A DNA stretch of 9,805 nucleotides from Candidatus Sumerlaeota bacterium (GCA_007136585.1 SLGR01000021.1:1-9805), one strand, 5' to 3'; shown: positions 1 to 7,823, counted from the first letter of the stretch. Translations and numbers: made by a program. The notes: generated from the sequence alone by a model not told the origin.

Positions 1-1
1 C

Positions 2-931
2 ATAATGGTATCAATAAAGGTCCTTGCCATTGAAAAAGGCGCCGGTATCCAGGCTCTGGTAAATACACTGGCTGTATTTTTGGTCCCGTTTATAGGGGCC
101 CTGACCCCTATGCTTATACGGAACATCTTTATCTCGGGTACGCCTCTTTTCCCTTTCTTTGCCGGAAAAGAAGGTTTTTCTCTCCCTCTCCCTGGTATGG
201 GGCATATCTGGAACCTGCCTTTTTCCGGGGAAGTTGATATAGGCAGCTTTTTTTATTTCGGCCCTGTTTTCCCGGTCCTGCTTCCGGGGATTATTCTTGT
301 AAGGGAGTTCGGAAGGACCATAAGGGTATTCTTTACATATACTCTTTTATACCTTGGTTTTTTTATCCTTACGGGGCGCCACCTGGCCTCCCTTTACGCC
401 CTCTTTCCTTTTCTGGGGATAATATCAGCCTATACGGCGGTTAACCTTTTCGGGCAGAAAAAGTACCTTTACCAGTTCACGGTAGGGTCTTTCCTTCTTG
501 CCCTGGCTGTGAATTTTTATACTGTCTGGCCCCGTCTTAATATCAATGACGGAGTGAGCATAACCCTGGGACATATGCCCCGGGAGGAGTTTCTGCATGA
601 GAACCTTGATCCTTACGGGGCTTACCGGTTTATAAATACCGAGACCCCTCAGGGTTCCCGGATCCTGGTCTCGGGGGATGAGAGGACCCTTTATATAGAA
701 AGAGAGGTTCTTGTTTCGGGAAGGTTCTCCCTGGACCCGCTTGCTGAGTACCTTGAACGCGGAGGGGGAGCTCCGGAAACCATTGAGCTTCTCAGGGGAG
801 ACGGTATTACGCATATACTCCTGAACCTGTCCGCGCCTTATTCCGGTAAATACGCATCTGAAGCCGGAAGGCTTATTGAGAAACTGAACAAGGTTTTTAC
901 AGGCGGAGGGTTTGCTGTTTATGAGCTCTGA
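2..931 (+). CDS. Membrane glycosyltransferase-like protein (GT-C / GT39 type), C-terminal part, 5' truncated by window
   Basis: The frame is open to the left edge. The ATG at 5 is probably internal, because the visible 308 residues look like the second half of a GT-C glycosyltransferase. About five hydrophobic segments are visible (roughly residues 18-38, 82-100, 107-125, 127-147 and 155-174), followed by a soluble domain of about 130 residues. The stretch [14 protein letters not shown] resembles the 'RN.. .GNP.FP' luminal loop of PMT/ArnT-like proteins. The tail ([15 protein letters not shown], then GITHILLN) resembles the C-terminal domain often seen in such proteins, where a strand-rich domain ends in 'ITHILV'. 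Family members transfer sugars from polyprenyl-phosphate donors at the outer face of the cytoplasmic membrane. The catalytic N-terminal acidic motif is outside the window, so donor and acceptor cannot be inferred. The gene overlaps the next one by 11 nt, suggesting co-transcription. Confidence 0.7.
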   Translation: MMVSIKVLAIEKGAGIQALVNTLAVFLVPFIGALTPMLIRNIFISGTPLFPFFAGKEGFSLPLPGMGHIWNLPFSGEVDIGSFFYFGPVFPVLLPGIILVREFGRTIRVFFTYTLLYLGFFILTGRHLASLYALFPFLGIISAYTAVNLFGQKKYLYQFTVGSFLLALAVNFYTVWPRLNINDGVSITLGHMPREEFLHENLDPYGAYRFINTETPQGSRILVSGDERTLYIEREVLVSGRFSLDPLAEYLERGGGAPETIELLRGDGITHILLNLSAPYSGKYASEAGRLIEKLNKVFTGGGFAVYEL

Positions 932-1376
932 GAATCTCTTTGAACTTAGAAAGCGCTCCCCGTTTCCCATCCCGACAGTTGATATAATCATCAACCTTAA
1001 CGGCAGTATAGTTCTTGTAAAACGGAGATACCCGCCTCTTGGCTGGGCCCTCCCCGGAGGGTTCCTTGATAAGGGGGAGAGCCTTGAGGAGGCGGCCCTC
1101 CGCGAGGCCCGCGAGGAGACCGGCCTGGAGCTTGAAGGGCTCAGGCAGTTCCGAGTCTATTCCGACCCTTCAAGGGATCCCAGGTTTCATACTGTTACAA
1201 CTGTCTTTACAGCTTCGGGCAGGGGAGAGCCCGGGGCCGGGGATGATGCCGCATCAGTTGCGGTTTTCGGCCGGGATGAGCTTCCCGAAAAAATGGCTTT
1301 TGACCACAGGGATATACTACAGGATTATTTTTCTTCTAATACGGGGCGTGGGTGTTCAGGGGGTGGAAAAAAATAA
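921..1376 (+). CDS. Nudix hydrolase, ADP-ribose pyrophosphatase-like
   Basis: This 151-residue protein has a complete Nudix box at residues 47-69. It begins GFLDKGE and ends REAREETGL, matching GX5EX7REUXEEXGU with every catalytic Glu present. These residues bind the divalent metals that hydrolyse an X-linked nucleoside diphosphate. The segment after the box, [17 protein letters not shown] (80-96), resembles the 'DPGRDPRGH' stretch of ADP-ribose pyrophosphatases, so ADP-ribose is the likeliest substrate; other nucleotide sugars remain possible. I chose the ATG at 921 rather than the TTG at 912 because GGAGGG at 905-910 sits 10 nt before 921. The start lies inside the end of the upstream glycosyltransferase-like gene, consistent with translational coupling. 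The C-terminus is a low-complexity Gly/Lys tail, and the stop codon lies within the stem of the terminator. Expected to be cytosolic, acting in nucleotide housekeeping. Confidence 0.88.
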   Translation: MSSENLFELRKRSPFPIPTVDIIINLNGSIVLVKRRYPPLGWALPGGFLDKGESLEEAALREAREETGLELEGLRQFRVYSDPSRDPRFHTVTTVFTASGRGEPGAGDDAASVAVFGRDELPEKMAFDHRDILQDYFSSNTGRGCSGGGKK

Positions 1377-1409
1377 CGCCGGTATTGGGGGGTAACACCG
1401 GCGTTATTT
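1371..1409. terminator. Bidirectional rho-independent terminator between convergent genes
   Basis: The arms AAATAACGCCGGT (1371-1383) and ACCGGCGTTATTT (1397-1409) are perfectly complementary over 13 bp with a 13-nt loop. On the + strand the stem is followed by TTTAAATTTT, and on the - strand it is followed by a run of T (complement of the A-run at 1367-1373). It can therefore end both the Nudix transcript (+) and the operon ending with udp (-). The Nudix stop codon (1374-1376) is inside the left arm. Confidence 0.88.
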
Positions 1410-1423
1410 AAATTTTACATCAA

Positions 1424-2167
1424 TCAGGTCCTGCTGTCAAGTATCTTTACAGCTTCAATAGCCACCCGGATAGCTTCGTCAATTCCCACTTTCTTCTCAA
1501 TAGGTTTATCCTCATAGGTTTTTCCGATTATGGCCAGGACCTCACCGGCCATTGTTTTCTTCAGATGGGAAACGATAAATATGGCGGAGCTCTCCATTGA
1601 GGTGGCAAGGACATGCGAGCGGTACCAGGCCTCCCAGCGCTGCCTGTGGTACTCGGCTATAGGGAGGTCATTGTTTCCTTCTGTATAGAAGGCGTCCTTG
1701 CAGTGAACTATCCCCGGATGAGCCCTTACATTTAATTTTTCCGCTGCCTCTATGAGCGCGTTAGTAACCCTTATATCCGCTACCGCGGGAAACGATAGGG
1801 GCACATACTGCCGGGAGGTCCCGTCTTCCCTTACAGAGGCGGTTGATATAACGACATCCCCCAGATCCACTTCCTTCTGCAGAGACCCCGCTGTCCCCAC
1901 CCTTATGAAAACCTCCGCCCCGACTTCAACCAGTTCCTCCACACAGATGGCGGCGGAAGGGCACCCAATGCCGGTGGAGGTGGCGGAGAGCTTTATTCCG
2001 TCAACTGTTCCCGTATACGTGCAGTACTCCCTGTTATTTGCGACCTCTTCAGCGTTATCAAAATACCCCGCGATTTTTGAGACCCTTCCCGGGTCTCCGG
2101 GAAGGAGAACATATTTTCCGACATCACCCTTCCTTAGACCCACATGGTACTGAATATCACTTTCCAT
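1424..2167 (-). CDS. udp: Uridine phosphorylase (PNP/UDP family)
   Basis: This 247-residue protein is close in length to E. coli Udp (about 253). It is expected to catalyse the reversible reaction uridine + Pi = uracil + ribose-1-phosphate in the cytosol as a trimer-based hexamer. Visible family motifs are LLPGDPGRV (21-29, phosphate site), STGIGCPSAAICVEEL (64-79), FIRVGTAG (87-94, phosphate-binding Arg and base/ribose loop), LGDVVISTASVREDG (102-116) and ATSMESSAIF (188-197), whose Met-Glu contacts ribose. SFPAVAD (125-131) also matches the uridine phosphorylase branch. An AAAGGA ribosome binding site lies about 8 nt before the ATG at 2165-2167. It is the last gene of the operon, 41 nt after the cyclase-family gene and ahead of the shared terminator. 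This placement suggests it supplies free pyrimidine base to the operon, although a generic salvage role is also possible. Related nucleoside substrates such as deoxyuridine cannot be excluded. Confidence 0.88.
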   Translation of the reverse strand: MESDIQYHVGLRKGDVGKYVLLPGDPGRVSKIAGYFDNAEEVANNREYCTYTGTVDGIKLSATSTGIGCPSAAICVEELVEVGAEVFIRVGTAGSLQKEVDLGDVVISTASVREDGTSRQYVPLSFPAVADIRVTNALIEAAEKLNVRAHPGIVHCKDAFYTEGNNDLPIAEYHRQRWEAWYRSHVLATSMESSAIFIVSHLKKTMAGEVLAIIGKTYEDKPIEKKVGIDEAIRVAIEAVKILDSRT

Positions 2168-2208
2168 AATATTATCCTTTCTTTAAATCTCCGGTATTCC
2201 TTAAACCT

Positions 2209-2973
2209 CTAAAACTCAAATGCAGCTATACGGCATATGCACGATTCAAGCTCCACTGCCCTCCAGGGGAAGGCTCCTATCCATATTCGCCTGTTATTCA
2301 GCTCATCTATATCCCCTCCCAGGTTCTCCGCGTGAACTATCCCCGCCGGGAAAAGCTTAAGGTGCATTACCTGATAATACTCCTTCTGCGGGAATACCTC
2401 TTCCCAGGGCCTCCCCAGCTTCTCCTGCGCCTCTTCGAAGAGTCCCGGGTGCCAGTCCTTCAGGATGGTATTCATGGGGTGGTCGGCGGATCCGCAGTCA
2501 ACTCCTATCCACTTAAACCCCATCTCCAGGGCCCATTTGTAGAAATCCGGGGAAGGGCCCGGGTGTTTAACGAAGTACCTTAGTTCATCCGACCCCTCCT
2601 GGTCCCAGGCGTACCTGTGATAACCCGTATTTATAACGAGAATATCGCCTTTTCTGATCTCCGCTTTGGAGGTAAGCATATCAGGGGAGTAGAGGCTGTA
2701 ATCTTCAACCTCGCCGGAGATATCCACAACCACTCCCTCGCCGCACCACTCCTCAAGCGGAGTATCGCCTATTGAACGTCCCGAGGCATGGAAGTGTATC
2801 TCCCCGTCCATATGTGTGCCGACATGGTTGGAGGTCTTTATGAGCTGCCCGTTGGCCCCCTGACCCATATGCGCCCCGGCTATCCTCTTGAAGTACTGTA
2901 TGCCCAGCGGCATATAGCTCGGCCAGGGCGGTGTATGAACGCTCAGCCTCTGGGTAAGATCGTAAATTTTCAT
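2209..2973 (-). CDS. Cyclase-family metal-dependent hydrolase (PF04199; kynurenine formamidase / isatin hydrolase-like)
   Basis: This 254-residue protein carries the family signature HVGTHMD (50-56, HxGTHxD), whose His and Asp residues bind the metal (Mn or Zn in characterised members). Other conserved pieces are HPGPSPDF (137-144), the second metal-site region VDCGSADHP (158-166) and AENLGGDID (215-223). Known relatives hydrolyse amides or open lactam rings, for example N-formylkynurenine and isatin; the name 'cyclase' comes from a polyketide protein. There is no signal peptide, so the enzyme should be cytosolic. The start is secure, with AAAGGAG about 6 nt before the ATG at 2971-2973. It lies 14 nt after the amidohydrolase gene and upstream of udp. 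In this context I infer ring opening of a cyclic ureide or imide made by the neighbouring amidohydrolase. No tryptophan-catabolism gene is nearby, which argues against a kynurenine role. The substrate is not determinable from sequence. Confidence 0.85.
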   Translation of the reverse strand: MKIYDLTQRLSVHTPPWPSYMPLGIQYFKRIAGAHMGQGANGQLIKTSNHVGTHMDGEIHFHASGRSIGDTPLEEWCGEGVVVDISGEVEDYSLYSPDMLTSKAEIRKGDILVINTGYHRYAWDQEGSDELRYFVKHPGPSPDFYKWALEMGFKWIGVDCGSADHPMNTILKDWHPGLFEEAQEKLGRPWEEVFPQKEYYQVMHLKLFPAGIVHAENLGGDIDELNNRRIWIGAFPWRAVELESCICRIAAFEF

Positions 2974-2987
2974 CCTAAGCTCCTTTC

Positions 2988-4250
2988 TCAGTTAATATAC
3001 AGTTTCTTCTCGGTCCTTGTAGTTGCGGCTACCCGGCCCCTGGAGATAACGTAAAGGCGGTCCGCCAGGTTCCTGAACGCTTCCTGAACGGTTTCCGCAT
3101 CAAGTATATTGATATCGGCCGGGTTCCCTTCGGATATGCCGTAATTCTCCAGCCTCATAAGGGCGGCGCTGTTGAAAGTGGGCATATCAAAGAGGGTCTC
3201 TATCTCCCGGGGGAGGGTGAACTGGGCCGCGTGGGCCGTTATCATCCCTACCTCAAGGAGGTCCTCCCTCCCCCAGGTGGGGTAGAAGGTATCCTTGAGA
3301 CAGTCCTGTCCGTAAGCCACGTTAACCCCGGCTTCAATCAGCTCTTTTACCCGGGTAATGCCCCTTCTTCTCGGCTCCCTGTCAGAGCGCCCCTGCAGCA
3401 TAAGGTTCGTAGCCGGGTTTGTTATCATATTTACCCTGGCTTCCCTGACCAGTTTTATAACCTTCCCGGCGTAGCTCTCATCGTAGGCCGCCAGGGCGCA
3501 GGTGTGCCCGGCGGTTACCCGGCCGTGGTACTTCTCTTTTATGGTTTTGGCAGCCAGATACTCGAGAGTCCTTGCCCCGGGGTCGTCCGTCTCGTCAACA
3601 TGCATATCTATATCAGCGTCAAAATTCCGAGCAAGCTCAAAACAGAGGTCTATATGTTTTCTTGAATCTTCCGGGGTGAGTTCGTTGTAGGGCATACCCC
3701 CCACGACGTCGGCCCCTTTTTTCATCGCTTTCTTCATAAGTTTAAGGGTCCCGGGGTCTTTCAGTATCCCCTCCTGAGGAAAGGCGGTTATCTGTATATC
3801 CGCCGTATGGGAGTATCTCTTCCGGGTCTCCAGGAGCCCCTCCAGCCCCTTAAGCTCAACTATGGTATCTATATCAACGTGTGTCCTGAACTTTGTGACT
3901 CCGCCCAGGATTCCCATCTCTATGACACGACCCGCCCTCCGGGCGACCTCGTCCGGGTCGTACTCTTTTTTCTTCTCCCAGATTATCTCTATGGCTTCGT
4001 TAAGCGTCCCGCTCTTATTTGCGCGGACCTCTTCAGATATAAGGGCCTTATCCATATGCAGGTGAGGGTCTATGAACGAAGGCGCGGCAAGTTTTCCTCC
4101 TGCGTCTATGACCTGAGCGCCACCGTCCGCCTCCGCGGGGATATCACCCGAGCCTGCGGGGAGTATCTTTTCTATATGACCGTTATTAACCAGTATGGTT
4201 ACATTATATTTCTTATCCCTGAGCCTGGCGTTTTTTATTATCATATCCAT
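2988..4250 (-). CDS. CodA-like amidohydrolase (cytosine deaminase family, substrate uncertain)
   Basis: This 420-residue protein is similar in length and along its whole length to E. coli cytosine deaminase CodA (about 427). Metal ligands and catalytic residues are visible: H63 and H65 (DPHLHMD), Q159 (FPQEGI), H217 and E220 (DMHVDETDD), H249 (TAGHTC) and D316 (YGQDC). The RRRGITRVKE segment (294-303) is also CodA-like. Two substrate-pocket positions differ: CodA has D314 after the metal Asp, where this protein has C317, and CodA W319 corresponds to F322. The fold and hydrolytic deamination chemistry are well supported, but cytosine as substrate is not; creatinine, isoguanine or triazine-like rings are used by relatives. 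The gene starts 3 nt after allG ends. The ribosome binding site is weak (GGAG about 12 nt before the ATG at 4248-4250), and a second ATG lies two codons in. It is followed 14 nt later by the cyclase-family gene, consistent with successive reactions. Confidence 0.85.
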   Translation of the reverse strand: MDMIIKNARLRDKKYNVTILVNNGHIEKILPAGSGDIPAEADGGAQVIDAGGKLAAPSFIDPHLHMDKALISEEVRANKSGTLNEAIEIIWEKKKEYDPDEVARRAGRVIEMGILGGVTKFRTHVDIDTIVELKGLEGLLETRKRYSHTADIQITAFPQEGILKDPGTLKLMKKAMKKGADVVGGMPYNELTPEDSRKHIDLCFELARNFDADIDMHVDETDDPGARTLEYLAAKTIKEKYHGRVTAGHTCALAAYDESYAGKVIKLVREARVNMITNPATNLMLQGRSDREPRRRGITRVKELIEAGVNVAYGQDCLKDTFYPTWGREDLLEVGMITAHAAQFTLPREIETLFDMPTFNSAALMRLENYGISEGNPADINILDAETVQEAFRNLADRLYVISRGRVAATTRTEKKLYIN

Positions 4251-4253
4251 AAA

Positions 4254-5642
4254 TTAACTTATCTCCATTTCTTCCAGAGCCTTTGAAAAACATTCAAACG
4301 GAGCTCTCAGCAGCCCGGCACCCACCTGACCTATGCCGGGTTCCTTATGGGCTATACCCGTATTTATAACCGGGGAGATCCCTTTCTCAAGGACTTTCAG
4401 TATATCTATCCCCGTGGGGGTTCCCGCAAAATCCAGCTGAGGTATCTGGAACCGCGTACTCCTTCCGTGTGTTATGAGCCCCATTTCCTTTGTGTATCTC
4501 AGAGCATCCGAAGGGGTGCCCCCTACAAACTTCACTATGGCCGGAGCAGCAGCCATAGCGAACCCTCCTATCCCGGCCACCTCGCTTATGGTAGAGTCAC
4601 CTATATCGGGGTTGGCGTCAGCGCTGGAGAAACCCGCAAAGAAAAGCCCTTCGGGCATCCCGGCCGGCGCGGTAAACCATTTTTCAGCGCACCCGGCCAC
4701 CCGTATCCCTATCTCGGTCCCGTTCCGGGCCATAGCCGAGAGTATGGTTGAGTTTTCAAGGCCGAGTATTGAATCAGCCGACGCCTTACAGGCAGCCATT
4801 GAGAGGTTGAGGTAAAAATGCGGGTTGGAAGCTATAAAATCAAAAATATCACCAACCAGGGAGGTCTCTTTCTCCGTCCTCAGTATAAGCGGTGTTAACT
4901 CCTTTAAGAGTATCCCTGTAGCGGCCACGTTTCTGTTATGGCATTCGTCCCCCATCTGCAGGGCCTGGGCCGTGATATTGGAGACGTTTATTCCGTCTTT
5001 TGCTGATCTTACGGCCCTTCCAAGGGCAGGTCCCAGGATATTCTGCATCCATCTTAGCCTCTCAATGACTTCTTCGCTGCAGGCCCCGAAACGAAGAACC
5101 TTTCCCAGACCCTCGTTAAGCGAGCAGAAGGCTGTATTTCCGAAACTCCGGTTTTTTACAGCCCATACGTACATTGACGGGGAGAGAACCCCTGCCATGG
5201 GGCCCACCGCGTTATGGTGATGGCACGGAGAGAAACGTATCTCCCCGCCGGCCAGGATATCAAAAGCCTTACGGGTATCCGGAGCCCAGCCTTCATAGAC
5301 GCAGGCCCCGGCCATCGCCCCGCGCATCGGCCCGCACATTTTCTCCCAGCTGACCGGAGGTCCGGCATGGCAGAGAACCTTCCCGTTTAGGCCCTCCACA
5401 GCTTCGGAGGCTCTGAGAACATCAAAGAGGACCGGTTCCGAAGTATTTAGGCGTTTAAGGGCCTCGTCGTTTGCCCTGGCTGTTTTTGCGGATCCGGCGA
5501 GTTCTTCAAGTTTCTCCGTGAGCTCCTTCGGACAGGCAGGAGGTCTCCAGTCAAGCTGAATAAACCTGACCCCGGTCCTGCGGAAAGTTTCGGCGAACCT
5601 TTCCAGCCCTATGTTTATTACCGCGGGTCTCTTAAAGCTCAT
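4254..5642 (-). CDS. allG: DUF1116 protein, AllG/YlbE-like subunit of oxamate carbamoyltransferase-type enzyme
   Basis: This 462-residue protein is recognised as the DUF1116 family by PPVSWEKMCGPMRGAMAG (95-112), the His-rich FSPCHHHNAVGPMAG (137-151), and QMGDECHNRN (229-238). The HHH triad and GDECHNRN are strongly conserved in the family and are candidate catalytic or ligand residues. In E. coli the homologue (YlbE, renamed AllG) is required with AllF and AllH for oxamate carbamoyltransferase, which interconverts oxalurate + Pi and oxamate + carbamoyl phosphate. Its ATG (5640-5642) overlaps the stop of allF in an ATGA arrangement, so the two are probably translationally coupled and made in matching amounts. 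It is longer than E. coli YlbE by roughly 40 residues. No signal peptide or membrane segment is evident. Family assignment is firm; the actual ureido substrate here is inferred only from context. Confidence 0.85.
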   Translation of the reverse strand: MSFKRPAVINIGLERFAETFRRTGVRFIQLDWRPPACPKELTEKLEELAGSAKTARANDEALKRLNTSEPVLFDVLRASEAVEGLNGKVLCHAGPPVSWEKMCGPMRGAMAGACVYEGWAPDTRKAFDILAGGEIRFSPCHHHNAVGPMAGVLSPSMYVWAVKNRSFGNTAFCSLNEGLGKVLRFGACSEEVIERLRWMQNILGPALGRAVRSAKDGINVSNITAQALQMGDECHNRNVAATGILLKELTPLILRTEKETSLVGDIFDFIASNPHFYLNLSMAACKASADSILGLENSTILSAMARNGTEIGIRVAGCAEKWFTAPAGMPEGLFFAGFSSADANPDIGDSTISEVAGIGGFAMAAAPAIVKFVGGTPSDALRYTKEMGLITHGRSTRFQIPQLDFAGTPTGIDILKVLEKGISPVINTGIAHKEPGIGQVGAGLLRAPFECFSKALEEMEIS

Positions 5643-7114
5643 CTCGCCCCCTTCACCGTCTCGGCCGCGAACGCCGCGGCCTTTGCGCTGGATGAAAAGA
5701 GAAAGACCCCGTGTTTCTTAAGAGTTTCCGTCTGTCTGTCAAGGCCCTGTGGGTCGCCCCGGGTTCCGCAGACAGAGGCTGCCAGCACCCTGCCGGCGGG
5801 TATTTTTCCCAGGGTTTCTTCCATAGCTCCGGCAGGGTCGGGGTGCGCCCCGTGCCCCAGTACTATATCAAAGAGTATCAGTGAGATGGTTTCCGCGCCA
5901 GCTTCTTTTAAGAGCGCGGTGTTTCTCTGAGCGGGGTCTATCATTGGATGGGGTTTTCCCCTGGTAAACTCGTCCGCCCCGAAATCCGTCAACTTTACGC
6001 CTTCGCCCTCAGGGGTTACCCCGAGCATATTTATAACAGCAGCAGCTTCGTCTTTGAGAGAGCCTCCGCAGAAGAACCCTCTTATGTTTTTCGGGTTTCC
6101 GGTGCTGGAAGCTTTTAGGGCCGCCTCCCTGACCTCCCGGGTTACAGGGTTATACCCTGAGGGGTTTCTTCCCGCTGAAAGATGGCAGGCCGCCTTGGCG
6201 GTCTCTTCCAGGGTGGAAGTAAAATACAGGTTCCCGGAATTTTTCTCCCCCGGCTTTTCAAGGAAACAAATCACCGCGGGTTTTCCGGTCTCCGAAGCTT
6301 TTTGGATTATCTTTCCGGCAACCCCGGGGTGGGGGGGTTTCGATATTACGACTATTACGCGGGTCGCCGGATCGCCTGATAACCTCTCAAGAGCGGATAT
6401 CATTGAGAGACCTCCCACCTCAAGACTGAGGTCTCTTCCCCCGGTCCCGAGGGCATGGGTTATCCCGCGCCCGGACTCGGCTATAAGGGAGGTTACCTCC
6501 TGAAGACCCGTCCCCGATGCCGCGGCCAGACCTATATCTCCCGGTGGAACCTGGTTTGCGAACCCCAGGGGAACAGAGTTTATTATAGCGGTTCCGCAGT
6601 CAGGCCCCATAAGGAGCAGTCCGAGTTCGGATGCCCTTTTCTTAAGGCTTACTTCTTCTTCAATGCTTACGTTATCTGAAAATATCATACAGTTAAGCCC
6701 GCTCTCAAGGGCCTTTTTTGCCTCCCGAGCGGCATACTCTCCCGGAACGGATATAAGTGCGAAATCCGCATCCGGCATTTCCAGCAGAGCCTCCTTAATG
6801 GTAAGGGGGGTCTCTTCCCCGTCCGGGGAGGTCTCACTCCTCCCCTCAAAACTTTCTTCTATAAGTTTCCGGGCCAGGTTTACAGATGCTGCCGTATCGG
6901 CCTTTACGGCTATAAGAAGGTCCCCGGGCCCGGCTTCTTTTCCGGCATCCGTAAGAAGCCCCGAGTTTTTCAGTATCTCAATATTGGCCGGGGTGCCCAT
7001 CATAAGGGATATATTATTAATCCCGTCTATTGTTTCAGCCTTTGAAGCCGTTTCCATAAGAAAGACCGAATCCCTGTAACTGTTTTTGATTATGATATTC
7101 TCAGTAACGCCCAT
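5639..7114 (-). CDS. fdrA: FdrA/AllF-like acyl-CoA synthetase-fold subunit of oxamate carbamoyltransferase-type enzyme
   Basis: This 491-residue protein has the FdrA pattern, related to succinyl-CoA synthetase subunits. The N-terminal part contains SLMMGTPANIEILKNSGLL (36-54). A Rossmann-like CoA-binding segment follows, with LLLMGPDCGTAIIN (166-179) and IGLAAASGTGLQEV (194-207), then GITHALGTGGRDLS (217-230). The second half resembles the ligase-type domain (LILFDIVLGHGAHPDP region). It is shorter than E. coli FdrA (about 555). E. coli FdrA, renamed AllF, works with AllG and AllH as oxamate carbamoyltransferase in anaerobic allantoin use, giving carbamoyl phosphate for ATP synthesis. The start is supported by AAGGGG about 6 nt before the ATG at 7112-7114, even though this makes the gene overlap the end of allH by 25 nt. 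The stop overlaps the allG start by 4 nt. The older idea that FdrA suppresses protein-export defects does not explain this context. Confidence 0.87.
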   Translation of the reverse strand: MGVTENIIIKNSYRDSVFLMETASKAETIDGINNISLMMGTPANIEILKNSGLLTDAGKEAGPGDLLIAVKADTAASVNLARKLIEESFEGRSETSPDGEETPLTIKEALLEMPDADFALISVPGEYAAREAKKALESGLNCMIFSDNVSIEEEVSLKKRASELGLLLMGPDCGTAIINSVPLGFANQVPPGDIGLAAASGTGLQEVTSLIAESGRGITHALGTGGRDLSLEVGGLSMISALERLSGDPATRVIVVISKPPHPGVAGKIIQKASETGKPAVICFLEKPGEKNSGNLYFTSTLEETAKAACHLSAGRNPSGYNPVTREVREAALKASSTGNPKNIRGFFCGGSLKDEAAAVINMLGVTPEGEGVKLTDFGADEFTRGKPHPMIDPAQRNTALLKEAGAETISLILFDIVLGHGAHPDPAGAMEETLGKIPAGRVLAASVCGTRGDPQGLDRQTETLKKHGVFLFSSSAKAAAFAAETVKGAR

Positions 7115-7794
7115 GCGAACCCCTTAAGCATATATAAGCCGCTTGAATCACCGTAGTTTTTCAGTTTCTGAATTATATTCCGTATCCCGGGGGAATCCCC
7201 GGAAGATGTGCTGTTAATAAGAGCGAGGATATCCTCTCCGGCTCTTTTCCGGAGGGCAAATTCAAGATAATAACGGCTTATCGGTGAGGTCTTTTCTGTA
7301 TGGGGAGAGACCGCAGAGCTTATCATCTGAAAGAGTTCCCGAGAGAAGGCCGCCGCGGCGGAGAGGGCTCCCCCCAGGAAATCGTCGCCGGCAGGGGTAA
7401 GCCCCGGACCCAGCCCCAGAATATCAGCGAAGTTGTTCTCTGAGGCTTTTCGCGTAAGTTCTTCGGAAAAACGATTGTCTGCTTCACTTGTGCATCTTTC
7501 AATAATCTCCGGTATATCGCACTTGCAGGAAAGCGGAAGCTCTCTGATCCGGGAATCCCAGGTTCTGGGAGAGTCTGCCTGGAATACAAAATTTTCAAAA
7601 AGTTCTTTTCCGAAGTTCTCATAACAGATATTTACCGAACCCGGCAGACCTGATCTTCTGCTTGCGAGAGCTGTCAGGAAATTTCCGTTTTTTTCAAGCA
7701 GGCAGGCTGTGGAGTAGAGACTGACCGGAAGAGATCCCGACAGGAGCTCCCGGTCAAGGTGTTTATCCTGTTTAAGAACTTTAAGTTTCAGCAT
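7090..7794 (-). CDS. allH: DUF2877 protein, AllH/YlbF-like subunit of oxamate carbamoyltransferase-type enzyme
   Basis: This 234-residue protein carries the diagnostic DUF2877 motif LGLGPGLTPAGDDFLGG (126-142), where the paired Asp and Gly-rich loop probably contact phosphate or metal. In E. coli the homologue (YlbF, renamed AllH) is the third component of oxamate carbamoyltransferase. It is the first gene of the operon, whereas in E. coli it comes after fdrA and ylbE. Nothing like a Shine-Dalgarno sequence precedes the ATG at 7792-7794. Instead the start overlaps the stop of an 11-codon ORF that has a good ribosome binding site, so translation is probably coupled. An alternative is that a frameshift separates the true N-terminus (beginning at 7823) from the body. 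The end overlaps fdrA by 25 nt. The N-terminal half is poorly conserved, so the exact start is less certain than the family. Confidence 0.82.
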   Translation of the reverse strand: MLKLKVLKQDKHLDRELLSGSLPVSLYSTACLLEKNGNFLTALASRRSGLPGSVNICYENFGKELFENFVFQADSPRTWDSRIRELPLSCKCDIPEIIERCTSEADNRFSEELTRKASENNFADILGLGPGLTPAGDDFLGGALSAAAAFSRELFQMISSAVSPHTEKTSPISRYYLEFALRKRAGEDILALINSTSSGDSPGIRNIIQKLKNYGDSSGLYMLKGFAWALLRIS

Positions 7795-7823
7795 ATTAAA
7801 AGCGGAGTGTCAGTAAGTCTCAT
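7788..7823 (-). CDS. Putative 11-codon leader ORF upstream of and overlapping allH
   Basis: The ATG at 7821-7823 is preceded by GGGAG (7831-7835) with a 7-nt spacer, the best ribosome binding site at the head of the operon. The frame reads MRLTDTPLLIC and stops with TGA at 7788-7790, in the sequence ATGCTGA that also holds the allH ATG (7792-7794). This looks like stop-start reinitiation, with the leader delivering ribosomes to an allH start that lacks its own site. The peptide has no run of one amino acid suggestive of attenuation. It could also be the real start of allH displaced by a frameshift or base-call error. Existence of the ORF is seen; its translation is inferred. Confidence 0.45.
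   Translation of the reverse strand: MRLTDTPLLIC

Noticed and set aside
425-994. Long - strand open frame opposite the glycosyltransferase-like gene
   Set aside because: It is antisense to a well supported membrane protein with coherent hydrophobic segments and has no domain of its own.
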